64,000 nucleotides of DNA, taken from contig NC_012034.1 of assembly GCF_000022325.1 (NCBI RefSeq), positions 1,134,501-1,198,500 of the forward strand. The letters are read 5' to 3'. The stretch comes from Caldicellulosiruptor bescii DSM 6725 (GTDB lineage: Bacteria > Bacillota > Thermoanaerobacteria > Caldicellulosiruptorales > Caldicellulosiruptoraceae). Below the pieces are notes generated by a model that made no database searches, was not told the DNA's origin, and saw nothing but the letters and a program-made list of their open reading frames with translations. Shown here piece by piece: positions 8,718 through 18,863 of this stretch (the stretch's first letter is position 1; every line of letters starts with the position of its first letter). The translations under genes were made by a program, and so were the position numbers.

Positions 8718-9791
8718 ATGCCCAAAAAAGAGCAAACTCTTGATTTTCAGGAGCTGTTTTCGGCAATTGATGAGCTTGAAAGAGAGTATAAGATTGAAAA
8801 GGATTATGTATACTCAGTTTTAGAATCAGCTCTTTTGACAGCTTATAAGCAGGTAAAAGGAATAAAAGACAAAAATCTTTCTAACGTTAAAGTTTCCATT
8901 GATCCAGAAAAGGGAAGTGTAAAAATTTATGAATACAGAAAAGTTGTCGAAAATGTAAAAGATAGAAAAAATGAAATTTCACTTGAGGATGCACAAAAAA
9001 TTGATAAGAGATATAAAATTGGTGATATTGTAGCAATAGAGATTCCCATTTCCCAGTTTAGCAGAAAGGCGGCAATGACAGTCAGGCAGACAGTTATAGG
9101 CAAGATAAGAGAAAAAAAGAGGAGCATCATATTTGAAGATTATTCTTCAAAGATTGATAATATAGTTACAGGTATTATACAGAGGATTGATAAAAAGAAT
9201 GTTATTGTAGAAATTGAAGGTGGGAAGGTTGAAGCAATACTTCCAATGGAGGAGCAAATACCCGGTGAAGAGTACAAACCAGGGACATTGATGAAATTTT
9301 ATCTTGTTGATGTTAAAATTCCTCCCAAAGAAAAAGAACCTATTGTTTATCTTTCAAGAACTCATCCAAATTTAATAAAAAGGCTTATGGAGAATGAAGT
9401 GCCTGAGATACAAGAGGGTATAATTGAAATAAAAGCAATTGCAAGAGAGGCAGGGTCAAGGTCAAAGGTAGCAGTTTATTCTAACAGCTTAAAAGTTGAT
9501 CCTGTTGGAGCTTGTATAGGTGAAAAGGGGATACGAATTCAGAATGTGCTAAAGCATTTGAATGGTGAGAAAATTGACATTGTAAAATGGAGTAGTGACA
9601 TTGGGGAATTTATAAAGAATGCACTCAGCCCTGCGGAGGTCGTCCATATTGATTTAAATTTAATTGAAAAAAAGGCATTTGTCCTTGTTCCAAACAGCCA
9701 ATTGTCTCTTGCGATTGGCAAGGGTGGACAAAACGCTCGGCTTGCAGCAAAACTTACTGGTTGGAAAATAGATATAAAGGGTAAAGATTGA
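8718..9791 (+). CDS. nusA: Transcription termination/antitermination factor NusA
   Basis: RNA-polymerase-binding elongation factor controlling pausing, termination and antitermination. The 357 residues cover the N-terminal RNAP-binding domain (about 1-125), an S1 domain (about 130-200), and two KH domains (GSRSKVAVYS and the later SQLSLAIGKGGQNARLA). It lacks the C-terminal acidic repeats of E. coli NusA, which is normal for Firmicutes. The start is ATG after AGGGGGA. Cotranscribed with rimP and rnpM. Confidence 0.96.
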   Translation: MPKKEQTLDFQELFSAIDELEREYKIEKDYVYSVLESALLTAYKQVKGIKDKNLSNVKVSIDPEKGSVKIYEYRKVVENVKDRKNEISLEDAQKIDKRYKIGDIVAIEIPISQFSRKAAMTVRQTVIGKIREKKRSIIFEDYSSKIDNIVTGIIQRIDKKNVIVEIEGGKVEAILPMEEQIPGEEYKPGTLMKFYLVDVKIPPKEKEPIVYLSRTHPNLIKRLMENEVPEIQEGIIEIKAIAREAGSRSKVAVYSNSLKVDPVGACIGEKGIRIQNVLKHLNGEKIDIVKWSSDIGEFIKNALSPAEVVHIDLNLIEKKAFVLVPNSQLSLAIGKGGQNARLAAKLTGWKIDIKGKD

Positions 9792-9804
9792 TTGGGGTGA
9801 AAAT

Positions 9805-10068
9805 GTGCAAGAGTTTATTCCTCATAGAAAATGTGTTGGCTGTATGAGTATAAAACCTAAAAAAGAGCTTTTGAGAATTGTCAGAACAGATAAAGAAATT
9901 TTTATTGACTCAAAACAGAAAATGCCAGGAAGAGGAGCATATATTTGTAAAGATTTAGAATGTTTAAAACTTGCTATGAAGAAAAAAGGATTAGAAAAAT
10001 CGCTAAAAGTGAATATTTCAAAAGATTTTTATGAAAAGCTTGAAGAATTTTTAAAAAATTGGCAGTAA
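9805..10068 (+). CDS. rnpM: YlxR-family RNA-binding protein (RNase P modulator RnpM)
   Basis: Small basic protein of the YlxR/DUF448 family (87 residues) with the signature RKCVGCMSIKPKKELLRIVR near the N-terminus and GRGAYICKD further on. In B. subtilis the YlxR protein binds RNase P RNA and modulates its activity; that role is transferred here from the family. The start is GTG at 9805 with GGGGTG upstream; an ATG two bases earlier is out of frame. Lies between nusA and infB as usual, but the L7Ae-like ylxQ gene that often follows is absent: infB starts 25 bp downstream. Confidence 0.9.
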   Translation: MQEFIPHRKCVGCMSIKPKKELLRIVRTDKEIFIDSKQKMPGRGAYICKDLECLKLAMKKKGLEKSLKVNISKDFYEKLEEFLKNWQ

Positions 10069-10093
10069 AAAGCTTTGATGCGGAGGTGTGGGA

Positions 10094-12631
10094 ATGACTA
10101 ATAAGCTTAGGATATATGAATTTGCAAAGCTTCTTGACATGCAAAATAAAGATTTAATGGATGTACTTAATAAGTTAAACATTGAACACAAAAATCATAT
10201 GAGTGCTCTTGAAGAGAATGATATAAATCTTGTACTTGAATATATTTTGCAAGAGAAGGACAAACAACAAGCTGAAAGAAGAGCAGAAAGAAGAAATGTT
10301 TCAAAGGATCAACAGGTTCAAGAAAAGAGGCAAAAAATAGAAGACAGAAAACCTCGAAAGTTTGATGAAAAGCCTCGTCATGAAAGAAAGGTAGAAGAAA
10401 AAGAAAAAAGTAGACAGCTACGAGATGAAAGACAGAAAGAAGAGAGATATAAAAAAGAAGATAAACCAGTAAAGTCTGGGGCAAGAGACAAAACAACAGT
10501 GCAAGAGAGTAGGAAAACTATAGAGATTGAACCCAAGCAGGAAGTAGAAAAAAAACAGGTTTCTAAACCAAAATACGAGGTCGCGAAGGAACAGAAAATA
10601 GAGAAGAAATTTCAGGATAAGGCTCAAGCAAAACAGAAGCAGGAAAAGGCTCCAAAACACAAAAAACAAACTTTTGCTATTGAGGAAGAACATCATGAAG
10701 AAGTGATATTAGGCAGAGAAGAACTTGAAAAGGTTGACAGAGAAGTTGAAGATACTCTTTTAGAAGAAGAATACTTGCAAGAAAAGCATGTCAGACGCGG
10801 GAGAAAAGAAAAACTTAAGAAGAAGTCGAAAGAGCAAAAAGAGGTTTTGAAATTACAGACAAAGCCAGCTCAGGAGGAGAAAAAAGAAGAGGTAATAAAG
10901 ATACCAGAAAAGATTGTGGTTGGCGAGTTTGCAAACTTGATAGGAAAACCTGCGGCAGAGATTATCAAAAAGCTAATAATGCTTGGTGTGATGGCAAATA
11001 TCAATCAAGAGATAGACTTTGATATTGCATCTTTAATAGCAGAAGACTATGGATTTAAAGTAGAAAAAGAGATTATAAAAACTGAAGAAGAGATTCTTTT
11101 AGAGGACCAGGAAGACCCGTCAGAAAGCCTTGTTCCACGACCGCCTGTTGTGGTTGTAATGGGTCACGTTGACCATGGAAAGACATCCTTACTTGATGCT
11201 ATAAGAAAAACTAATGTAACAGAAAAAGAAGCGGGTGGAATTACACAGCATATAGGTGCATCTGTTGTTGAGATAAACGGCAGAAAGATAACATTTTTAG
11301 ACACGCCTGGGCATGAAGCGTTTACTGCGATGAGGGCAAGAGGTGCTCAGGTCACTGATATAGCAGTACTTGTTGTTGCAGCTGATGATGGTGTTATGCC
11401 ACAGACGGTAGAAGCTATCAACCACGCAAAAGCAGCAAATGTTACTATCATAGTTGCAATAAACAAAATTGATAAGCCAGAGGCAAACCCTGAAAGAGTA
11501 AAGCAACAGCTATCAGAATATGGACTTATTCCAGAAGAGTGGGGTGGAGACACAGTCTTTGTAAATGTATCTGCAAAGAAAAAGATAGGTATTGACCATC
11601 TGCTTGAAATGATTTTGCTTGTTGCAGACCTTATGGAGCTCAAAGCAAATCCAAACAGACCTGCACGTGGTAGGGTAATTGAAGCAAAACTTGATAAAGG
11701 TAGAGGACCTGTTGCAACAGTTTTGATTCAAAAAGGAACACTAAAAGTAGGGGATTATGTTGTTGTTGGAAACACATGGGGAAGAATTCGTGCAATGATG
11801 GACGACAAAGGTCAGAGAATAAAGGAAGCAGGTCCTTCCATGCCTGTTGAGATTTTAGGGCTTGAAGATGTGCCCATTGCAGGTGACGAGCTTGTATGTG
11901 TGAAGGACGAAAAGACAGCAAAGACGGTTGCGCAGATAAGGCAGGAAAAGCTCAAAGAAGAAAAGATGCAAAGCACAAAGATATCCCTTGATGAGCTTTT
12001 TGAAAGAATTCAAAAAGGCCAGTTGAAAGAGCTAAGGGTTATTATAAAAGCTGACGTTCAAGGGTCGGTGGAAGCACTAAAATCTGCTGTTGAAAGACTT
12101 TCAAACGACAAGGTTACTGTCAAGGTCATACATGCCGCGGTTGGTGCTATCACTGAATCGGATGTTACTTTGGCTTCTGCATCGGACGCTATTATAATAG
12201 GATTTAATGTCAGACCAGAGGTTGGTGCAATGTCACTTGCTGAAAAAGAAAAGGTTGATGTGAGGATGTATAGGATAATCTATGATGTAATAAATGACAT
12301 TGAAGCTGCTATGAAAGGGCTGCTTGAGCCTGTCTACAAAGAAGTAGTAATAGGACATGCAGAAGTAAGACAGATATTCAAATCATCTGCAGTTGGCACA
12401 ATTGCAGGATGTTATGTTCTGGACGGCAAGATAACAAGGACAGCAAACGCGCGAATTATTCGTGACGGTGTTGTTGTTTATGAAGGGAAACTTGCATCGC
12501 TCAAGCGTTTTAAAGATGATGTCAGAGAAGTTGCAGCTGGGTATGAATGTGGTATGACCTTTGAGAAGTTTAACGATATAAAAGAAGGGGATATTGTGGA
12601 AGCATATGAAATGCAGAAAGTGGAAAACTAA
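10094..12631 (+). CDS. infB: Translation initiation factor IF-2
   Basis: GTPase that brings fMet-tRNA to the 30S subunit and promotes subunit joining. Domains: IF2N at the N-terminus ([12 protein letters not shown]), a long Lys/Glu/Arg/Gln-rich linker (about 55-270), a second IF2N (about 275-325), the G domain with [29 protein letters not shown] and NKID, then domains II, III and the tRNA-binding IV. ATG at 10094 is chosen over the in-frame GTG at 10088 because GGAGGT ends one base before that GTG and gives ideal 6-bp spacing to the ATG. The low-complexity linker has the composition usual for this factor. Confidence 0.97.
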   Translation: MTNKLRIYEFAKLLDMQNKDLMDVLNKLNIEHKNHMSALEENDINLVLEYILQEKDKQQAERRAERRNVSKDQQVQEKRQKIEDRKPRKFDEKPRHERKVEEKEKSRQLRDERQKEERYKKEDKPVKSGARDKTTVQESRKTIEIEPKQEVEKKQVSKPKYEVAKEQKIEKKFQDKAQAKQKQEKAPKHKKQTFAIEEEHHEEVILGREELEKVDREVEDTLLEEEYLQEKHVRRGRKEKLKKKSKEQKEVLKLQTKPAQEEKKEEVIKIPEKIVVGEFANLIGKPAAEIIKKLIMLGVMANINQEIDFDIASLIAEDYGFKVEKEIIKTEEEILLEDQEDPSESLVPRPPVVVVMGHVDHGKTSLLDAIRKTNVTEKEAGGITQHIGASVVEINGRKITFLDTPGHEAFTAMRARGAQVTDIAVLVVAADDGVMPQTVEAINHAKAANVTIIVAINKIDKPEANPERVKQQLSEYGLIPEEWGGDTVFVNVSAKKKIGIDHLLEMILLVADLMELKANPNRPARGRVIEAKLDKGRGPVATVLIQKGTLKVGDYVVVGNTWGRIRAMMDDKGQRIKEAGPSMPVEILGLEDVPIAGDELVCVKDEKTAKTVAQIRQEKLKEEKMQSTKISLDELFERIQKGQLKELRVIIKADVQGSVEALKSAVERLSNDKVTVKVIHAAVGAITESDVTLASASDAIIIGFNVRPEVGAMSLAEKEKVDVRMYRIIYDVINDIEAAMKGLLEPVYKEVVIGHAEVRQIFKSSAVGTIAGCYVLDGKITRTANARIIRDGVVVYEGKLASLKRFKDDVREVAAGYECGMTFEKFNDIKEGDIVEAYEMQKVEN

Positions 12632-12658
12632 ATTATAAAAAGGTGAGGGGAGCAGAAT

Positions 12659-13057
12659 ATGCAATTTGAAAGGTCAGACAGGGTTTCTGAAGAGATAAAA
12701 AAGGAACTTAGCGATATAATTCAACATGATCTCAAAGATCCTCGCCTTTGTGCAGAACTTATAAGCATAGTAAAGGTGAATATGAGCAAGGATTTGAGAC
12801 ATGCAAAGGTTTATGTTAGTATATTTGACAAGGACAAAGAAAAAGTTGAAACTACAATGAAAGCGTTAGAAAATGCAAAACCTTATATTCGAAGAGAAAT
12901 ATCAAGAAGGATAAGCTTAAGATTTACTCCAGAGATAACATTTGAGCTGGACGACTCGATTGAGTATGGTGCACGAATTTCCCAGATTTTGAATCAGCTT
13001 AATATTCCAAAAGAAGATGAAAACATTGAGGAAAGTGAAGGTGAAGAAGAAAATTGA
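12659..13057 (+). CDS. rbfA: Ribosome-binding factor A
   Basis: 30S maturation and cold-adaptation factor binding helix 1 of 16S rRNA. The KH-like fold signatures are present: RSDRVSEEIKKELSDI at the N-terminus, DPRL, the DLRHAKVYVSIF strand, and RISLRFTPEITFELDDSIEYG. A Glu-rich C-terminal tail closes the 132-residue protein. A strong AGGTGAGGGG ribosome site precedes the ATG. The stop overlaps the start of the next gene by 4 bp (TTGA). Confidence 0.96.
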   Translation: MQFERSDRVSEEIKKELSDIIQHDLKDPRLCAELISIVKVNMSKDLRHAKVYVSIFDKDKEKVETTMKALENAKPYIRREISRRISLRFTPEITFELDDSIEYGARISQILNQLNIPKEDENIEESEGEEEN

Positions 13058-14010
13058 TAGAGAGTAAGATTATTCAGCAGCTTTTAGAATCAAATTCGAT
13101 TGCTATTGTATCGCACGAGAATCCTGATGGGGATTGTATCGGCTCAATGCTTGCGCTTTATATGGCACTTAAAAGAAAAGGTAAAAATGCAAGAATGTTC
13201 TTGAAAAATAATGTTCCAAAGAATTTGAGGTTTTTGCCTGCAGCAGAAAAAATAGAGGTGGTAGACAGAATTGACGAAAATTTTGATGTTCTTGTCCTGC
13301 TTGACACAGGTGAGCTTGAGAGGACGGGAATTGAAAACATTGAAAATTGTTATTCAAAGCTAATAAATATAGACCACCATGTGACAAGCGAAGGGATAGG
13401 AGATCTGTTTTATATAAATTCTTCCTCTGCTGCAACAGGTGAAATTATATACCAGATTGTCAAACTTATGGGGATTGATAATGATAAAGAAATTGCAACC
13501 TGTCTTTACACAAGTATTTTTACCGACACAGGAGGATTTAAATATTCAAACACTACTTCAATAACCCATCAGATTGCAGGTGATTTAATAAACACTGGAA
13601 TTGACTTTGTGTATATTATCAACAAGGTATTTGATGAGATGAGCCTTTCAAAGTTTAATCTTTTGAAAGATGTTTTGCAAACATTAGAACTTTTTGAGGG
13701 AAACAAGATTGCTTTTTTGACAGTGACAAAAGAGATGCTGAAGAAAAATGGTGCCTCACGAGATGAGACAGAAAACATTATAAATTTTGCAAGAAACATT
13801 GAAGATGTTGAAATAGCTGCAATATTTATTGAAGAAGAAGACAAAATAAAGGTGAGTCTGAGGTCGAAATACTATATTGACTGTGCCCAGATTGCTAAGG
13901 AATTTGGTGGAGGAGGGCATTTGAGGGCAGCTGGTTTTTCAAGTAGAAACGTTTCTTTAGCTGCTGTAAAGGAAAACCTACTAAAAAGATTAAAAAGTGA
14001 TCTGAGATGA
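13054..14010 (+). CDS. nrnA: DHH-family phosphoesterase, NrnA-like oligoribonuclease/pAp phosphatase
   Basis: Degrades very short RNA (nanoRNA), pAp and probably linear dinucleotides from cyclic-di-nucleotide breakdown. The 318-residue protein has the DHH domain motifs SHENPDGDCIGS, LLDTGELERTG and NIDHH, and the DHHA1 domain with the terminal GGGGHLRAAGF substrate loop. The TTG start overlaps the rbfA stop, a translational-coupling arrangement. Position between rbfA and truB is conserved in Firmicutes. Exact substrate preference is inferred from family and context. Confidence 0.92.
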   Translation: MIESKIIQQLLESNSIAIVSHENPDGDCIGSMLALYMALKRKGKNARMFLKNNVPKNLRFLPAAEKIEVVDRIDENFDVLVLLDTGELERTGIENIENCYSKLINIDHHVTSEGIGDLFYINSSSAATGEIIYQIVKLMGIDNDKEIATCLYTSIFTDTGGFKYSNTTSITHQIAGDLINTGIDFVYIINKVFDEMSLSKFNLLKDVLQTLELFEGNKIAFLTVTKEMLKKNGASRDETENIINFARNIEDVEIAAIFIEEEDKIKVSLRSKYYIDCAQIAKEFGGGGHLRAAGFSSRNVSLAAVKENLLKRLKSDLR

Positions 14011-14879
14011 ATGGAGTTTTGCTTGTTGACAAACCAGTAGGAATTACCTCACATGATGTTGTTGAATTTGTCAGAAAAGTGTTCAACGTGAAAGCTGGGC
14101 ATGCAGGAACGCTCGACCCGTTTGCAACAGGGCTTTTGGTCATTTTGCTGGGGGAGGCTACAAAGCTTTCTTCTTTCTTTACAAGCCAGGAAAAAACATA
14201 TATAGCAACAATGCAGTTTGGCATAAGGACTGACACGCTTGATATAACTGGTAAAATCAAAGAAAAGAATAGTGTAATTGTTGAAGAAAAGGAGATAGAA
14301 GAATGCTTTAAAATTTTAAAAGGAGAAATCGAACTTAAGGTTCCAATTTTTTCTGCAAAGAAACTCAATGGCAGAAAACTCTATGAGTATGCGCGAAAAG
14401 GAATAAATATTGAAATTCCAAAGGTGAAGAGTATCATATATAATATAGAGATAATCAACTTTTCATATCCGTATCTTGAATTTAAAGTTCAGTGCAGCCA
14501 TGGAACATATATAAGAAGTTTGGCAGAAAAGATTGCAGAAAATCTTTCTACTGTGGGTCTGCTTTCTGAGCTAAGAAGGATAAGAAGCGGTTTTTTTGAT
14601 TTGAAAGATGCAGTTACTTTGAGCGATATCAGGGCAGAAAGTATAATTCCTGTATGTAGGCTATTTAAAAATGAGATAAAAGTAGGCAGAAAAACATATA
14701 AGAAGATTTTAAATGGGAATCCACTCGTAAACCAGGACATAGAAGATATTATAGATATTGACACTGTATTTGCAGACTTTTATAAAATTTGGGTTGATAA
14801 GGTTGTCTTTATATACAAACGAGAAAATGATGTGTTTAAATATATTTTAAAGGTGGAAACTACAGATGAATGTTTATGA
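14007..14879 (+). CDS. truB: tRNA pseudouridine-55 synthase TruB
   Basis: Makes the universal pseudouridine 55 in the T loop of tRNA. The catalytic motif HAGTLDPFATGLL places the catalytic Asp at residue 37; KLNGRKLYEYAR and CSHGTYIRSLA are further TruB signatures. 290 residues, normal length. The ATG overlaps the previous stop (ATGA), and its own 3' end overlaps ribF by 14 bp, so rbfA-nrnA-truB-ribF behave as one coupled unit. Confidence 0.96.
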   Translation: MNGVLLVDKPVGITSHDVVEFVRKVFNVKAGHAGTLDPFATGLLVILLGEATKLSSFFTSQEKTYIATMQFGIRTDTLDITGKIKEKNSVIVEEKEIEECFKILKGEIELKVPIFSAKKLNGRKLYEYARKGINIEIPKVKSIIYNIEIINFSYPYLEFKVQCSHGTYIRSLAEKIAENLSTVGLLSELRRIRSGFFDLKDAVTLSDIRAESIIPVCRLFKNEIKVGRKTYKKILNGNPLVNQDIEDIIDIDTVFADFYKIWVDKVVFIYKRENDVFKYILKVETTDECL

Positions 14880-15783
14880 AATGGTGGCGAAAAGGGAAGA
14901 TACCCCGGCTGTTGCGCTTGGATTTTTTGACGGCTTTCATATAGGTCATAAAAAGTTGTTTGAGGTTTTAAATGCAAATGCCAATGGAAAAAAGAAAGTT
15001 GTTTTTACTTTTAAAAATCATCCCGACAACCTTCTTGGTTTTGATACAAAGTATATACTTACGAACGAGGAAAGATTAGAATTTTTCAGAAATTATGGCA
15101 TAGATGATGTGTATTTTATAGAATTTAATAAAAAGATAATGCAGATGGATAAAGATAGGTTTATTGAGGAAATTCTAATTGATAAGTTAAATGTATCAGT
15201 GGTAGTTGTAGGGTATGACTTTACGTTCGGATACATGGCAGAGGGAGATAGCAGGTATCTGTGTGAAAAACTTTACCAGTTTGGCCGAAAGTGTATAGTG
15301 ATTGACCCGGTGATGTACCAAGAGCACATTGTGAGCAGCACGCTTATCCGAAGGTTAATACTTGAGGGGAATATAAAACTTGCGAACTGCATGCTTGGCT
15401 TTCACTTTTTCATTAGTGGTACTGTAAAAAGAGGTAACAGGTTGGGGAAAAAGATGGGTTTTCCAACCATTAACATAAAATTTGATAAAGAAAAGATAGT
15501 ACCAAAAAAAGGTGTATATGTCACAAATACAATTATTGATGATAAGAGGTATCTTTCCATAACCAATGTGGGGACAAACCCCACTGTTTCAGCCTCAGAA
15601 AATATAAAGATAGAGACACACGTATTGGGTGTTGATAAGGACATGTATGGCAAGCGAGTTAAAATAGAATTTATCGATTTTGTGCGTGAAGAGAAAAAAT
15701 TTTCAAATATAGATGAACTTAAAAACCAAATAACGCAAGATGTTGAATATGTAAAAGCTTTATTTTGCAAAGCAAGTATATAG
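14866..15783 (+). CDS. ribF: Bifunctional riboflavin kinase / FAD synthetase
   Basis: Converts riboflavin to FMN and FMN to FAD. N-terminal nucleotidyltransferase domain (about 1-180) with ALGFFDGFHIGHKKL, VVVGYDFTFG and the SSTLIRRLI motif; C-terminal flavokinase domain (about 185-305) with GNRLGKKMGFPTINI and the NVGTNPTV loop. 305 residues, full length. It ends the nusA operon; a separate promoter for rpsO overlaps its stop region. Confidence 0.96.
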   Translation: MNVYEMVAKREDTPAVALGFFDGFHIGHKKLFEVLNANANGKKKVVFTFKNHPDNLLGFDTKYILTNEERLEFFRNYGIDDVYFIEFNKKIMQMDKDRFIEEILIDKLNVSVVVVGYDFTFGYMAEGDSRYLCEKLYQFGRKCIVIDPVMYQEHIVSSTLIRRLILEGNIKLANCMLGFHFFISGTVKRGNRLGKKMGFPTINIKFDKEKIVPKKGVYVTNTIIDDKRYLSITNVGTNPTVSASENIKIETHVLGVDKDMYGKRVKIEFIDFVREEKKFSNIDELKNQITQDVEYVKALFCKASI

Positions 15784-15809
15784 ACATAAGCGAAGATTTT
15801 TGCTACAAT
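15781..15809 (+). promoter_or_regulatory. Promoter of rpsO
   Basis: TAGACA, 17-bp spacer and TACAAT with an upstream TGC (extended -10). It begins at the ribF stop codon. Predicted transcription start is near 15816, just before the structured leader. Confidence 0.75.
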
Positions 15810-15823
15810 ATGCTATGTGCTAA

Positions 15824-15871
15824 CCTGAGTCATTGTCAGAGGATGCTCCCAGCCTTTGACAAAGATTCAGG
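15824..15871 (+). promoter_or_regulatory. Structured 5' leader of rpsO, candidate S15 autoregulatory element
   Basis: A long hairpin: outer arms CCTGAGTC / GATTCAGG (one G-U pair), one unpaired A on each side, inner arms TTGTCAGAGG / CCTTTGACAA (one G-U pair), and a 10-nt loop ATGCTCCCAG. It is followed by CATTTTTAG and then the GGAGGTG ribosome site 7 bp before the ATG. Autoregulatory leaders bound by S15 are known upstream of rpsO in several bacteria; that this one is such an element is inference. Confidence 0.6.
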
Positions 15872-15901
15872 CATTTTTAGAGGAAAGGGAGGTGTAAAGA
15901 T

Positions 15902-16168
15902 ATGCTCACAAAACAACAGAAGGAAGAAATTATTAAAAAGTATCAGCTCCATGAATCTGACACTGGTTCTCCAGAGGTACAAATTGCGCTTTTGACAGAA
16001 AGAATTAACAGGCTCAACGAACACCTTCAGGCTCACAAAAAGGATTTTCATTCAAGAAGAGGACTTTTGAAGATGGTAGGGCAGAGAAGAAAACTTCTCA
16101 ATTATCTTAAAAATTATGATATCAACAGGTATCGTGAGCTTATAGAGAAATTAGGACTGAGAAAATAA
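15902..16168 (+). CDS. rpsO: 30S ribosomal protein S15
   Basis: Primary 16S rRNA-binding protein of the central domain. 88 residues; signatures [35 protein letters not shown] and [11 protein letters not shown] are all intact. Strong GGAGGTG Shine-Dalgarno. Followed by a terminator hairpin and then pnp, the classic rpsO-pnp pair. Confidence 0.98.
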
Positions 16169-16181
16169 TTGGCAGAATAAG

Positions 16182-16210
16182 TGGAGCGGTATTATTCCGC
16201 TCCATTATTT
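16182..16210 (+). terminator. Intrinsic terminator between rpsO and pnp
   Basis: 8-bp perfect stem TGGAGCGG / CCGCTCCA with a 7-nt loop and a T-rich tail (TTATTTT). No separate pnp promoter is obvious downstream, so partial read-through probably supplies pnp. Confidence 0.8.
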
Positions 16211-16229
16211 TAGAAAGAGGTGGTAGGGA

Positions 16230-18335
16230 TTGGAGAGTAAAATTTATAAAATGGAGCTTGCTGGAAGAGAGCTAAGCTTTGAGATTGGAAAATACGCTCT
16301 TTTAGCAAACGGGGCTGTGCTTGCAAGATATGGTGATACGGCAGTACTTGTCACTGCATGTGCTTCTGAAAAGCCCAGAGAAGGTATAAACTTTTTCCCT
16401 CTTACAGTTGACTATGAAGAGAGGCTGTACTCTGTTGGTAAAATTCCAGGTGGATTTATAAAAAGAGAAGGTAAACCGTCCGAAAAAGCGATTCTTTCTG
16501 CAAGATTAATTGACAGACCTATAAGACCGCTTTTCCCAAAGGATTTTTATCATGATGTCTCTGTTATAGCCACAGTACTGTCAGTTGACCCTGACAATCC
16601 ACCGGATGTCCTTGCAATGCTTGGTTCATCTGTTGCACTGTCAATCTCTGATATACCATTTGAAGGTCCGACTGGTTCAGTGCTTGTTGGGTATGTGGAC
16701 GATAAAATTGTCATAAATCCGACCGCAAAAGAAAGAGAAGTGAGCAAACTTCATCTTGTTGTATCAGGAACAAAAGATAGGGTAATGATGATAGAAGCTG
16801 GTGCGAAAGAAGTTTCAGAAGACATAATGCTTGAGGCTATAATGAGGGCACAGGAAGAGATAAAGAAGATTGTTGAATTCATTGAGGGAATAGTAAGAGA
16901 AGTTGGCAAGCCGAAAATGGAATATCAAAAGAGGATTGTGCCAGAAGATATAAAACAAAAGGTACGTGAGATTGCATACGACAAGGTTTACCAGTATGTG
17001 CAGATACCTGACAAGATTGAGAGGGATAAAAAGCTTGATGAGCTCAAAGAGGAAGTATTCAAGGCTTTTGAAGGTGAGACAGAAGAAACTCTTTTACTTG
17101 TAGATGATGCTCTTTATAGCCTTGAAAAAGAGATTGTCAGAAAGATGATTGCAGAGGAAGGGAAACGCCCTGATGGCAGAAAATTCGACGAGATAAGACC
17201 TCTTTATGCTGAGATTGGTATTCTGCCAAGAACACATGGTTCAGCGCTGTTCAAAAGAGGTTACACTCAGGTCTTGACAGTGGCAACTCTTGGTACAAAA
17301 GGTGAGATGCAATTTTTAGATGGTCTTGAAGAAGAAGAGGCAAAAAGGTATATGCATCATTATAACTTTCCGCCATTTTCTACAGGTGAATCAAAACCTG
17401 TAAGAGGTCCTGGAAGAAGAGAGATAGGACATGGCGCATTAGCTGAAAGGGCTCTTGAACCTGTTATTCCTTCAGAAGATGAATTTCCTTACACCATTCG
17501 ACTTGTATCTGAGGTTTTGACATCTAACGGTTCAACGTCACAGGCAAGTGTATGTGGTAGTACTCTTGCACTTATGGATGCTGGTGTGCCAATCAAAGCT
17601 CCGGTTGCAGGAATTTCTATCGGCCTTATTACAAAAGACGACGGCAGTTTTATTTTACTTACTGACATTCAAGGTATAGAAGACTTCTTTGGAGATATGG
17701 ACTTTAAAGTGGCAGGGACCCGAGAAGGTATTACTGCCATTCAGCTTGACATAAAAATCCATGGACTTACAAAAGAAATTATCGAAAAAGCACTCTACCA
17801 GGCAAGAGAAGCAAGGCTTAAAATTTTGGATTTTATGCAAACTGTAATTGACAAACCAAGAAGCGAGCTTTCACCTTATGCTCCAAAGATATTCAAAACT
17901 ACAGTTGACCCTGAGAAAATTAGAGATATAATTGGACCTGGTGGAAAGATGATAAATAAAATCATCGCAGAGACAAATGTAAAGATTGATATAGAACCCG
18001 ATGGAAGAATATTTGTTGCGGCACCTGATGATATCTCTGGTAACAGGGCAATTAGTATGATTGAGGGAATTGGTCGCGAGATTGAAGTTGGGCAGTTTTT
18101 CCTTGGCAAGGTGACAAGAACTGCATCTTATGGAGCATTTGTTGAAATATATCCTGGCAAGGAAGGACTTGTGCATATATCTCAGTTAGATGAGAGAAGA
18201 TTAAAATCTGTAGACGAAGTTGTAAAAGTTGGAGATTTGGTGCTTGTAAAGGTAATAGGGATTGACAAGCTTGGCAGACTTTCACTTTCACGAAAAGAAG
18301 CACTGAACGTAACATACTCAAGAAAAGCAAAATAA
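16230..18335 (+). CDS. pnp: Polyribonucleotide nucleotidyltransferase (PNPase)
   Basis: Phosphorolytic 3'-5' exoribonuclease of RNA decay. 701 residues: first RNase PH domain (about 10-140), an alpha-helical linker, second, catalytic RNase PH domain (about 310-540; [23 protein letters not shown]), KH domain ([13 protein letters not shown]) and S1 domain ([25 protein letters not shown]). The start is TTG with AAAGAGGTGG about 9 bp upstream. The protein is complete and ordinary. Confidence 0.97.
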   Translation: MESKIYKMELAGRELSFEIGKYALLANGAVLARYGDTAVLVTACASEKPREGINFFPLTVDYEERLYSVGKIPGGFIKREGKPSEKAILSARLIDRPIRPLFPKDFYHDVSVIATVLSVDPDNPPDVLAMLGSSVALSISDIPFEGPTGSVLVGYVDDKIVINPTAKEREVSKLHLVVSGTKDRVMMIEAGAKEVSEDIMLEAIMRAQEEIKKIVEFIEGIVREVGKPKMEYQKRIVPEDIKQKVREIAYDKVYQYVQIPDKIERDKKLDELKEEVFKAFEGETEETLLLVDDALYSLEKEIVRKMIAEEGKRPDGRKFDEIRPLYAEIGILPRTHGSALFKRGYTQVLTVATLGTKGEMQFLDGLEEEEAKRYMHHYNFPPFSTGESKPVRGPGRREIGHGALAERALEPVIPSEDEFPYTIRLVSEVLTSNGSTSQASVCGSTLALMDAGVPIKAPVAGISIGLITKDDGSFILLTDIQGIEDFFGDMDFKVAGTREGITAIQLDIKIHGLTKEIIEKALYQAREARLKILDFMQTVIDKPRSELSPYAPKIFKTTVDPEKIRDIIGPGGKMINKIIAETNVKIDIEPDGRIFVAAPDDISGNRAISMIEGIGREIEVGQFFLGKVTRTASYGAFVEIYPGKEGLVHISQLDERRLKSVDEVVKVGDLVLVKVIGIDKLGRLSLSRKEALNVTYSRKAK

Positions 18336-18381
18336 AAGAAAGCATAAACCATTTGCAAGTGGCTTATGCTTTCTTTTATTT
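18334..18381. terminator. Bidirectional terminator between pnp and the exporter genes
   Basis: 14-bp perfect stem AAAAGAAAGCATAA / TTATGCTTTCTTTT with a 16-nt loop; T-rich on the right for pnp and, read on the minus strand, T-rich for the convergent exporter gene. Confidence 0.85.
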
Positions 18382-18397
18382 TTATTTATAATTAAAC

Positions 18398-18844
18398 TTA
18401 TGATTTTCTCTGAAAGGCCTTGAACACCCAGTTAAAAGACGTTACAATCATTATCGCCACTGCAATTGAACCTGCAATCAAAAGGGTTTGCATGCCCGTC
18501 TTAATAGCAAGTTCAAACTGGCTTTTGAGAAGTGCTGTCATTGTATTATACATGCCAGCTCCTGGCACAAGTGGTATCAATCCCGGGATAAGAAAAATTG
18601 GTACAGGATTTTTGAGAAATCTTGCAAATATTTCTGACAGCACATTTATAGAGAGTGCTGCGAAGAAAACAGAAAGAATTTGAGAAAACCCAAATTGCAA
18701 CAGAAGTAAATTGACAAGCCAGCCGCACATTCCATTTATTCCACAGTACAGCAGACTTTTGCGTGGTGAGTTTGTAAGGATGGCAAAAGAAAAACTTACA
18801 ATAAACGCTGAAGTTAGCTGAAACACCAAACTTCTTTCCAACAT
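18398..18844 (-). CDS. ThrE-like threonine/serine exporter, small C-terminal half
   Basis: About 148 residues, almost wholly hydrophobic with four to five membrane helices; it resembles the ThrE_2 (DUF3815) half of the Corynebacterium threonine/serine exporter ThrE, including the PGLIPLVPGAGMYNTM stretch. The start is the ATG at 18844 because AGGAGG lies 6 bp upstream; a longer frame reaching 18886 overlaps the partner gene. It pairs with the larger upstream gene, 19 bp away, and the two presumably form one split transporter. Substrate (Thr/Ser) is inferred from the family. Confidence 0.87.
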   Translation of the reverse strand: MLERSLVFQLTSAFIVSFSFAILTNSPRKSLLYCGINGMCGWLVNLLLLQFGFSQILSVFFAALSINVLSEIFARFLKNPVPIFLIPGLIPLVPGAGMYNTMTALLKSQFELAIKTGMQTLLIAGSIAVAIMIVTSFNWVFKAFQRKS

Positions 18845-18863
18845 TTTTTCCTCCTTTTGAGGT

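Noticed and set aside
10300-10850. A-rich low-complexity stretch suggesting a broken gene in infB
   Set aside because: It is in frame and has the charged composition normal for the IF-2 linker; no frameshift.
15765-15995. 76-codon plus-strand frame across the ribF-rpsO gap
   Set aside because: It covers the rpsO promoter and leader and enters rpsO in another frame; no ribosome site and no family-like sequence.
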